Assembly: GCA_036365455.1 (NCBI GenBank)
Contig: JAWQUS010000022.1
Coordinates: forward strand, 7,192,001 to 7,256,000
DNA from: Macrosoma leucophasiata
Lineage: Eukaryota > Arthropoda > Insecta > Lepidoptera > Hedylidae
Direction of reading: 5' to 3'
DNA: 64,000 nucleotides
In this document: one piece after another, positions 11,136 through 23,100 of the stretch
Layout: each line of letters starts with the position of its first letter
Position numbering within the stretch: position 1 is the first letter of the stretch
Made by a program: the position numbers and the translations under genes
Notes under the pieces: model-generated
Told to the model about the DNA's origin: nothing
Databases searched by the model: none
The model's input: the letters and a program-made list of their open reading frames with translations, nothing else

Positions 11136-14100
11136 CTGAGAAAATACATCATATCATTAACATATTATATATAAAAAGTGTTACTACTGATATTGGAGTT
11201 CCTGTCTTATATGTAGCCTAGTCGTATCATATTTCACTGGTGGTAGAGCGCCAGTGACGGAGCTCGCGGCACCACCGCATTACCTTGCCGCTAAATAACG
11301 TAACGTAACTTCACGCCTGTAATCCCCGAAGGGGTAGGCAGAGGTAAATGCATGCATTCAAGCACACATGCAAACACCCACGTTTCGACGGTTACGTTTA
11401 GGCCCATGTAACAGGTGGCGAGCCTGTTGACATCTCCATCAATTTACCAATTTTCGAGGTGCTGGGAAATTTTCAGAAAATGGAGAAATCCCAATAGAAC
11501 CACAGATAAAGGACTTTACACCATTATATCTGATAAATCTGATAATACCGGGGAATCGAACCCAGGACCTCAGCGTAGTAGTAGTGGCCTGCTACAAATA
11601 GGCTACCGAGGCAGTTAAACAGCACTATCGTGTTCCGGTCAGGTGGTAATGTATGACCTTGTAATTTCTGGCACAGAGACTCCTGTTATGCCTCTGTGCA
11701 TATCCTTGGATATGCTTAGGCCTCAGGAGTGGTAACGCATCTGCATTTTGCCCTTGATATAAGTGTGGGTGTCTATAGGCTGCAGTCATCACTTAACACC
11801 AATGTGAACTGCATGCTTGTTTGCCACTTGATAATTATTATGTTTTTTTTTTATGTTTTAAAAGTGGCAAACAAGCATACAGTTCACATTGATGTTAAGT
11901 GATGACTGCAGCCTATAGACACCCACACAATGACCAGAGGTAAAAATGCAGATGCGTTACCACTCCTGAGGCCTAAGGTGTTATGCCTCTGTGCCGGAAA
12001 TTACAAGGCCGTACATTACCACCTGACCGGAATACGATAGTGATGAACACTACCATTTAGCGGCAAGTATATTAGGTAATGCGGTGGTGCCTACACCCGC
12101 GAGCTCCGTCACTGGAGCTCTACCACCAGTCCGCACCAATGTCTGCCGGACTCCTCTACACATAGCCCGATTTATCTTGGTACAGAATTCGCTGTCCACT
12201 CCGTACCAAATCCGGACGTGTGTTACTACTATTGAATTTTTACTGAGACAATGTGTCTTTCTTTACCACTGAGTAATCTATTTATATAAAAATCAATTGA
12301 TGTTCGTTAGTCTCGCTAAAACTCGAGAACGGCTAATCAAAATCAATTTTGAATGATTTTTGGAAGTCCAGGGAAGGTTTCAAAGGTAAGAAAATATGAA
12401 GAAATCTATGGGAAACAGTGAAAACCACAATTTCATTTTCCCATACAAATAGTCCGTATCTATCAAACCTGTGACGCATTACTTCATTTTGAGGCAATAC
12501 GAAGTTTGCCGGGTCAGCTAGTCTATATAATAAAAAAAAATTAACTTACATGTTCATATGTCTCCTAGCAGCGGGCAGTGTATCATCGTATTCCTTTAAG
12601 ATGAAGATCCGAGCTGATCTGATGCAGTCCTCGAAGTATTTCGATATGTCCAAACCTGGAAACGATGGAGTCATGTCTTAAGACGAGATAACAAAGCGGA
12701 ATTATGGATTTTTTTTATGTTATGGAAGTGGCAAACTAGCATGCAGTTCTCATTGATGTTAAGTGATGACTGCAGCCTATAGACACCCACACAAAGACTA
12801 AGGTCGAAGTGCAGATGCGTTACTACTCCTGAGGCCTAAGGTGTTATCCCTCTGTGCCGGAAATTACAAGGCCTTACATTTCCACCTGACCGGAACACGA
12901 TAGTGCTGAACACTACCATTTAGCGGCAAGTATATTAGGTAATGGTGTTTGCCACTGTAGGTTCTTTGCGAAGGCTGCGTAACTTTTTGCCTATTCCTAC
13001 TAAAATTGCGCTTGCACATTCTTTACTTTTTCCTATACTGGACTATGCTGACGTCTGGTATCTTGATTTGACCCAATGCCAACTCAACAAACTTGAGCGC
13101 CTACAAAATGTTTTCATAAGATTCGTATTTGGTCTTCGCAAATATGATCATGTGTCCGAATATCGCAATAAGCTCAAGCGGCTGCCCATTCAACATCGCC
13201 GGAATGTACATATTCTTTCTCTTTTGTACTCAGTGCTATTTAACCCAAGGAGCCCAAAATATTTAAGAGATAGTTTTGAATTTTCATACCTTTCCCATTC
13301 CCGCTCCCTTCGTTCCTCTGTAACCTTACGTCTTAATACTCCTTTACAGTGCAGTAATTTTTATACTAAATCATTTTCTGTCCAAGCCGTACGTTTGTGG
13401 AACTCCTTGCCATGCTCTATTAGGCAAATTGATACAATTGAATCTTTTAAACGTCAAGTTAAGGCTCACTATCTCTCTACCCTCCTTTGAATCATATATA
13501 TATATATATATGTGTGTAATTGATTGTAATTTTTTTTCTTCTCCAATGTCCTTCCTTTGTTTGTTTACTGTCAATTTGTTTTCAGTTTGTAACTATTGTT
13601 ATATCTCTCTTTGTCTGTTAACGTAAATGTGTACCTATTTTATAATTTTTCTTATAGTGACGCACACTCCGCCTTCATAGTTTTAAGTTTATCTTTTTTT
13701 GTTGAGTTGCCTGGAAGAGATCGCTCTTCTAGCGATAAGGAAGGCCTTTGTTTCACAATTTACTGAAGTTTCTTTTTATGTATCCTTGTGTCTTTGGTGT
13801 GCAATAAAGAGTATTTATTATTATTATAATGCGGTGGTGCCTTCGCCCGCGAGCTCCATCACTGGAGCTCTACCACCAGTAAACTATTATGCCATCATCT
13901 TGTCAGTGTCGTGCCGCCTAAATTTTATCTTTTTTTTTTTTTTACGTAATTGAAGTGGCAAACAAGCATACAGTTCACATTGATGTTAAGTGATGACTGC
14001 AGCCTATAGACACCCACACAAAGACCAAGGTCAAAATGCAAATGCGTTACCACTCCTGAGGCCTAAGGTGTTATGCCTCTGTGCCGGGAATTACAGGGCC

Positions 14101-17100
14101 GTACATTACCACCTGACCGGAACACGATAGTGCTGAACACTACCATTTAGCGGCAAGTAAATCAGGTAATGCGGTGGTGCCTACTGCTCACTGGAGCTCT
14201 ACCACCAGTAAAGTGGATCTGGAAGTGTTTCCTCCCGCATGTACATACTTTTGAGCAATACGTTTGCAATATTGCGAGCACACAGCGCTCAAGATGTGCG
14301 TTCCACTTATAAAATTCGCCTTTTTACGTTATTAATAATAAATAGAGGGGCAGAGCAGCTTGTGGCGAGCTGTTGGTAAATAGCGACACCACCCCCTACC
14401 ATCATCTCGAGTTCCTCCGAGAGAACTGGACTCCGCCTCGTCTGCCAAACAGAGGCACGGCCGGACAGAGCATCAGGTCCCTCACCTCTGGCTTGCCTTC
14501 ATTGGCCGGTCAGAGTGGGCGCTAGAGGTATGGCATTTGCAGAAATTTAGTTAATAGGCTGTTGTCTAAATTTCTGCAAGAGCCATACACTCGGGGGTGG
14601 AAGTGTCTAAAGGCATAATAGCGAGGAAGCCCGCTCCGAGCTCGAGATTACTCGCTCGTGATGGTGAAACCGGGGCCACACCTCTCGACACCCCCAGCCT
14701 CTCTCAACAGTGTTGCCCCCCGTCGACCATCGGGTTGGCTGTTTAGGGGGCCCACAAAGGAGAGGCGAGTCACCACCTGCCTAAAGTAGGATTCGATAAT
14801 GTGAGATGTTGAATATAGGCAGGTGCCGGATCTCACTCCGCCCAGCCAGCTAGTACCCCCAGTTCACCCGCATAGCCCAAAGTTTGGCGAATCACTTATC
14901 ATACAATAGTCCCATTAAATTCTGCGGGGTCTGTCTGTGTCTGTATTGACTATTGATGCAGTCAGAGAGAGGTCCCGCCGAATATAACCCATTACAAAGT
15001 AGATCAAAATTCTCGAAAGGGCCTCTACGTGTTGGACTCCCCATGTCCCCGCGCAAGCCTGACAAAGGTCCGGGGTTCAAATTGGACACCGTGCTGACGA
15101 GAGAAATAATAATAATAATAAAATTAATTTATTTGCTACAAAAATATCACAAATATTACAATGTGCATCTGCGTCTGAACTAAGCGACAAGCTTGTATCT
15201 CAGACAGCAGTGCTCTTTCATCCGAAGGATAACAATTGCTTATAGCAAAAAAATTGAATAGTTTTGGTCCTTAAATAAAACCATAAAACTTTTTAACTCT
15301 AACGATTTATATAAATAAAGAAAAAGTAGAAATAAAAACAAGTGTTGTTTTTATATTATTTCGCATTAACACATGCTTGTGAAATATATTTTATTTTAAA
15401 GAAAAATGGAAAGAAAAATTTGACTTCAGGCGAGACTCGAACTCGCGGCCTACTGGGAATCTAGTCCAGCCGCTCTTCCAATTGAGCTACTGAAGTCCTG
15501 CCCGATTTGTCAAATCTTTCCTTCACATTTATTTCCTTGCTTTATGGTAGCAGTAGCGCCATCTACTACCAACCATGCTAGTTAGGCAACCGATATAATA
15601 GACTTTTCAGTTTATTACAAACAATTATTAAGGGTAAAAGCGACTTCTTTACGATATTCAATAAACTGAAAAGTCTAAGACTAGATTCTATTCTAAAGAC
15701 TAGATTCCCAGTAGGCCGCGAGTTCGAGTCTCGCCTGAAGTCAAATTTTTCTTTCCAGTTTTCTTTAAAATAAAATAAAAACAAGTGTGTGTAAAGTACC
15801 TCTCTTTTGGATTGGAACGAAAGTGTCAACAGTCGTGGTCGATATAGATACCCAAAATGTTGCATTTCACTATCCAAATTAAACAATGCACCATACCCAT
15901 ATACATGTGGAGGAACGGTTGGAAGTGTTCCTCCGGCAAAAAGGGAGGATCCTCCGAACAGGCGAGGGGATAGCGCCTGGCGGGCCGCGGCCCAACGGTT
16001 GCCGTTGGGAAGTTGTATATATGCCAACTCTTGAGAAATCTTCGTATGTGAGATGTAATTTGACTGCACGCCATCTACCGTACTAGACGAGTACTGTAAG
16101 GTTTCATTGTATTCCACAAGTTGGCGCCTTAATGTAGTGGACGCTACATACAAAATCTTTAGGTTGGAATTTAATACATACCAATAGCATCAATCTTGTA
16201 ATCTCGCCTCTCTCTCGGATTGAGCAGTTGTCTCGCGTTCTGTGCTATGTCTGATTTGAAGTCCCATTGGTTATTTGTGTAGTACTCGAAAACGTCGAAA
16301 CCCTTGCTAATACGGCGATGGACTCTCGTCAATCTGAAAATTCAATATGATATTATATAGAACCATAGAGCAATACCAGAGGGGACTAGCCATATGCAGG
16401 CTTTCCCCTCTATCAAAGTACAAGCCCAAATGGGCCTATACCTGTCGCCTAGATGTTTAAATGTGTGCGTGAAATTGTTTCTGTATTTTGTTAAAGTCAA
16501 GGTGTGAGTTTCGTAGTAATAGACGATTTTTGTAGTGTGCGTGCGTGTCGCACGCATTTCCTCCCGCAAAAAATAACAGACTGTTTTGCATCGGTAATAA
16601 ACGCTATGGCTACTTCCCTCCAGTCCGTCGCGACCGGTGGTGTTGCTCTATGTAAAGAACGTGTGAAGTGAAACAACTGTGAATACCATGATAGAAAATA
16701 TCACCCACATACCACAACAGACCAGTCCCCACAATCAGCACCCGTTCATGAGTAGGTATGATGCATGTAACCATTGCTCTCCTCGACCATTTTGAAGGGA
16801 AGTGAGGAACTAACAAAAGCAACAATCATTAAAGTACAGTATTCCAACAAGAAATAATGAATTGTTCCCAGTTGCCCCCGCGGCGATTGCCACCAGAGGC
16901 AAACGGGACAAAACTTTCCCAGTTGCCACCGGCTCACATCGACCTCAGGAAGAGACGTCGGCTGATTTCGGTAGATCTAGAGAGCGTTATCGTATCTCTG
17001 TAGAGCGTTATCTCTTTCGCACCTTACTTATTTGACGTTTGTCGACCATTTTGATCAAGTTTTGACCAATACCGGACTACGGGTGCTTACGTAGGCAGTG

Positions 17101-20100
17101 TGCAGCAGAGATAACGCTCTATAAAGCCGAAACTAACCGATTGTCACTTCCATAGGCTCGATGTGCATTATTTCTTGATGAGTTTTTAAATACTCACATC
17201 GTCACGTCACATAAGAAGGCTCAAGGTCACTCAGAGAGCAATGGAGACAGTTTGGAGTTTCTCTGCGAGATCGAATCAGAAATGACGAGATCCGCGTGAG
17301 AACCCAAAGTAACCGACATAGTTCAACGAATAGCGAGACTCAAGTGGCAATGGGCAAAAGCTCGAAGAACTGACAGCCGTTGGGGCAGAAGAGTTCTTGA
17401 GTAGCGACTGCGTACCGGAAAATGAAGCGAAGGTAGGCCCGCCAGATGGACCGACGAACTGGTGAAGGTCGCGGGCAATCGCTGGATGAGGGCGGCCCAG
17501 ACCGTTCGTTGTGGCAATCTTTGGGGGACGCCTTTGTTTAGCAGTGGACGTCTTTTGGCTGAAATGATGATGATCACTCACACAGGCTTATATCCAAGAC
17601 AGAAGAGCAGTGTGTCCACAATGAACGCTGGTATCCAATGGAAGAACAAAGCGCAGATGTTGTGGTTTAAACGGGAATGCTTCATTGACCCGCCCGGATA
17701 CCTGGAAATATAGAGAATGTGACGTAACTTCAATCCAGTAGTCCCCGTAGGGGTAGGCAGAGGTACACATACATGTATTTTTTATGTAATGTAGGTGGCA
17801 AACAAGCTTGCAATTCACATTGATGTTCAGTGATGATTTTTTTATGTAATGGAAGTGGCAAACAAGCATGCAGTTCACATTGATGTTAAGTGATAACTGC
17901 AGCCTATAGACACCCACACAAAGACCAAGATCAAATGCAGATACGTTATCACTCCTGGGGCCTAAGGTGTTATGCCTCTGTGCCGGAAATTACAGGGCCG
18001 TACATTACCACCTGACCGGAACTCGATAGTGCTGAACACTACCATTTAGCGGCAAGTATATTAGCTAATGTGGTGGTGCCTACATCCCCGAACTCTGCCA
18101 CTGAAGTTCTACCAGTAAGCTCCAGTACTGCAGCCTATAGACACCCATTCAGAGACCAGAGGTCGAAATGCAGATGCGTGTCCACCCCTGAGATCTTATG
18201 TATCTGTGATAGTTATTACGGGGCCATACATTACCATCTAACCGGAACACGATAGTGCTGAACTCTACCCTTTGGCGACAGATAAAAATAGAGAGATTTC
18301 AATAATTTACTGGTAGAGCTCCAGGGGCGTAGCTCGCGGCAGTACCACCACCGCATTACCCAATTCACGGACTACTAAGCGTAGTTTTCAGCACAACATA
18401 CGGCCATAATACCTTGGCCTCAGGAGTGGTAGCGCATACACACTGATATTTCTAGATTCATGCAGATGTTTCTAGTATTAATCACCATCAATGTAAACTG
18501 TATAGTTTACATTGATGGTGAGTAATACTCTAGCCTATAAACATCTGCAAGCTTGAGTTGTAATGCGTGAGTTGCTCTTTTGTCACTTCTTGACATTAAA
18601 AAAATATTAATTTATCGAAGAAAAGGAAAATATTTTTTCGGAAACTAGTGAGCGCGAGTCCGGATCGCACTTGATCGGTTTTTATTTAAGCAAATGACTA
18701 TCATAGGAGGGGGCATTTCTTTTCCCCCCCTGCCCTGCTTGCCTGGCAGATACTAGCGTATTTTCTATAAATTGGGCTATTTATTAGCCCAATTAATAGA
18801 AAATACGCTTGTATCTGCCATACGTTTTATCCATGGTGGAGCTTCACTGCCGAAACTTGCGGGCGTTGCCTACCCCCTTAGAAATATGATATGTAACCAT
18901 ACGTTCCGTTTTGAACGGGACAGACCCGTTTTCATGCAGCCCGTCCCGGTGTCCTAGAAAAACTTTTGGGAAGCGAAAATGTCCCGTCATCGGTAATCGC
19001 AGCAAAAATGTACAGAAAACTAGCGTAGCCGACTAAAGTTGTCCTGTAAACCTCCATCCGTACATTTAATATTTTTTTAATACAACTATATACATCTATA
19101 TATATAAAAATCAATTGCTATTCGTTAGTCTCGCTTAAACTCGACGAGAACGGCTGGACCGATTTGGCTAATTTAGGTTTTGAATGATTTTTGGAAGTCC
19201 AGGGAAGGTTAAAAGGTAAGAAATGTGAAGAAATTGAAGGGAAATAGTAAATACCACAATTTTTTTTTATACAAATAGTCCGTATCTATCAAACCTTTGA
19301 CACATTATTTAATTGTGAGGCAATACGAAGTTTGCCAGGTCAGCCAGTAATTTATAATTACTTGAACGCTGACACGAAACTTCAATCGAGGAACAAGTTA
19401 GGCGCCGTAAGTGAAACTGGATTGGCCACACACTCCGAAGGTGGTCCTGATCACGTACCCAAACAGGCATTGGACTGGAACCTCCAAGGAAAGCGAAAGC
19501 GTGGACGTCCGAAGCAGACTTGGCGACGAACGGTTACTGACGAAGTTAAGAAGATCGGGAAGTGTTGGAGTGAAATCAAGCGCGAGGCTCAAGACCGATC
19601 GAGATGGAGAACCACTGTGGATGCCCTCTGCCCCATCAAAGGAAGGACCATAAGTCAGTCAATTTATAATTATCTCAAAAGCGATACCTACTTAAAGAAG
19701 GGTGTTATAGCCGGTCGTTCGTAAACGTCTTCCCCTCTGGTTCCTTGAAGGTTTATTTTGAGAATGTCCCGTTTTGAGTGATGATAAAAATGGTCACTTT
19801 AGATTTATTATTATGTTTTTTTTTCTCTAGTTACATGTAGGTATTTAGTGTACTGACTACTGGGTCTGATATTCTTAAGTCACCAAATAGCTTCCAGTTG
19901 AAAATCAGCATCGGGCTTCGGCCTGACTTATGCTGAACTGGAATCTATTTGGTGCAGCCGTGAGATGCTGTTTACTAACGGAGGTATTGTGTATATGTAT
20001 GTAATTAATTTAATTTGTCAATTGTTATATGTTTTAATATTGTTTTTTTTTTCTCTTTTTTGTTTATTAGCCGGTAATAAGCATGTCTCGCGACTGCGCT

Positions 20101-23100
20101 AATAAAGGGCTATTTCTTCTCTTTCTTTCTTTCATATAACTCACCAAACAACACCATTGAGAGGCACCCTGTTCATGATGATCTCTCTCCCTGCGTCGAT
20201 CATCTCGAGCCAAGTTACCTTAATTTCCGCAGACGACGTGAAATTTATCACATTAGCTTCTGTTTTTCTGCAAATTAAAAAGAAAATAATAAGAAAACTG
20301 CCTCGGTAGCCTTGTAGTAGCGGATCACTACTACAACGCTGAGGTCCTGGGTTCGATTCCCGGGTAGGGGGTTATCAGAGATAATGGTGTAAAGTCCTTT
20401 ATCTCTGGTTCTATTAAGATTTTTCCATTTTCTGGTAATTTCCCAGTACTTCGAAGTTTGGTAATGTGCAAGCAAAGACAACGTGAGGGTTGCCATTCGT
20501 GTAAAAAGTAAATAACTACCGATGAAGTAATCATCAACTAGACTCCCCTACCCCTCATGTCATCCAAACTAAGCAGAGCAAAGACCTCCCCGCCCCCCCA
20601 TAGTGCTCACGTAATACTTGAACGGCCTCTTGACTGCAGAGGCAGTAATGTTCCAACTATTGAAAAAAAACAACAGATAGTACTCCGACTGTACCGGCAG
20701 AAGTGAAAACTTGAATATTAACGTCTTATTAACATTAACTTTTTATGTAATTGCCGGCACAGAGGCATAACACCATAGGCCTCAGGAGTGGTAACGCATC
20801 TGGATTTTTGACCTAGGTCTTTGTGTGGGTGTCTATAGTCTGCAGTCATCGCTTAACATCAATGTGAACTGCATGCTTGATTTTTTTTTTTTATGTAATC
20901 GAAGTGGCATACAAGCATGCAGTTCACATTGATGTTAAGTGATGACTGCAGCCTATAGACACCCACACAAAGACCTACGATCAAAATGCAGATGCGTTAC
21001 CACTCCTGAGGCCTAAGGTGTTATGCCTCTGTGCCGGAAATTACAGGGCCGTACATTACCACCTGACCGGAACACGATAGTGCTGAACACTACCATTTAG
21101 CGGCAAGTATATTAGGTAATGCGGTGGTGCCTACGCCCGCGAGCTCCGTCACTGGAGCTCTACCACCAGTAGTTGATTGCCACTTTCATAAGATAAAAAA
21201 AAAATGTAATGAAGGTGGCAAACAAGCATGCAGTTCCCATTGATGTTATGTGATGACTGCAGCCTATACACACCCTCAGAAAGACCAGAGGTCAAAATGC
21301 AGATGCGTTGTCACCCCTGAGATCTTAGTTATTATGTCCCTGTGATAGTTGTTACGAGGTTAGGTTAGAACTAAACATTTTCGCTGAGTGGTACAAAGAT
21401 AGAAAGATACTTCCTCTCCTAAGCCGCGCCGGCGGTCTACTCTCCCTCCATCTTATGAATTTTCGATCAGGCACGAGTCATGACGCGATTATATGCACTT
21501 TTATTCATTTTTTTATTTTTTTTATGTCTGAAGGTTGACAGACAAGCAAACGGGTCACCTGATGGAAAGTGTTCACCGTCGCCTATGAACATTTGCAACA
21601 CCAGGGGAGTTGCCAACGCGCTGTCAGCCCTTTAGGACTCTTTTGACGCCATTTTTGAAGAACCCCATATTGTATCACCTAGGAAACACCTCAGAGGGAA
21701 GTTCGTTGCACAATTTACACGTTCTGGGCAGGAACGAACGTGAAAACCTCACCGTTGTGCACTGCCAGGTGTCCAGTGGGTGTGGGTGGAACTTCTCTCT
21801 TCGGCGTTTAGTACGGTGTAGCAAAAGAGACGGTTGCACCATGTCAAACAGTTCAGCAGAGCACTCACCATTATGGAGACGGTACAACACGCACAGACTC
21901 CCAATATCTCTGCGCAGGCTCAGATGTTCGAGCCTGCACTTTAATGTGAAAGACATTTTCACTTCAAAAAAACAGACTTACCCACACACAATATAATGCC
22001 ATGTCACAATCATGATCCCATTTATGAAAACGTCGACGGGCAGGTAGTCCGCATAACTGTTGCTTTTGCAGTACATTGTGCGTATGACACCCTTTCCAGC
22101 ACCTGGATGAAATATAAAGAATTGAAAGTAATAAAGATATACAGGATTATTTGATATTAGTGTATCACCTGATGTCATAGAGCAGAGCAACACCGGAGGG
22201 GAGTAGCCATATACAGGCTTTCCCCTCTGTCAAAGTACAAGCCCAAATGGGCCTATACCTGTCGCCTAGAAGTTTAAATGTGTGCGTGAAATTGTTTCTG
22301 TATTTTGTTAAAGTCAAGGTGTGAGTTTCGTAGTAATAGACGATTTTTGTAGTGTGCGTGTGTGTCGCACGCATTTGCCCCCGCAAAAAATGACAGACTG
22401 TTTTGCATCGGTAATAAACGCTATGGCTACTCCCCTCCAGTCCGCCGCGACCGGTGGACCGCGTTGCTCTATGCCTGTTGCAGGCAGCATCTCTACATCA
22501 ATCGCAATAACATTTGGTGAAGTCTCTTAATTTTGGTTTTTCATTATTTTGTCTATCTGGATTGAATGCTTAATGGCTGATGTTCTACGACATTTCTTTC
22601 AGGCTGTTGAGTATTTATTTAGGCTGAGAGTTTTGCGCTCACCAATTGCTCGGCGAAGAAGACTAGTGACTAAATAACTGAATAAAAAAATGTACGGAGT
22701 AAAGTGGACCAAGCTGGTATTAAGGGACTCCCACAACTCCGGGTGGTAGCGCCTAACGGGCCGCGGCCCAACGATTGACGTAGGGAAGTTGTATATATGC
22801 CAACTCTTGAGAAATCTTCGTATGCGCGATGTAATTCGATTGACACGCCATCTACCGTACTAGACAAGTACTGTGAGGTTTCGTCTGTGTTCCACGAGTT
22901 GGCGCCTTAATGTAGTGGACGCTACACATACAGTAAGATTCGGACTTCTACCTGTGATAACCTGTGGCCCTGTAGATAAAAAACTCACCAATAAGCAGAC
23001 CAGTTGGCCCATTTATATTGTCAGTCCACCCAGGCACCGGTTCTTGCCAAATTGGTATCACTGAAATTGTAAAATATTGTAAAGTAAAAAAAAAACGTAT

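Noticed and set aside
16610..16937. possible extra FAR exon
   Set aside because: Overlapping open frames with a tryptophan and hydrophobic residues looked tempting, but exon 10 (17582-17701) joins exon 11 in phase and supplies the conserved segment.
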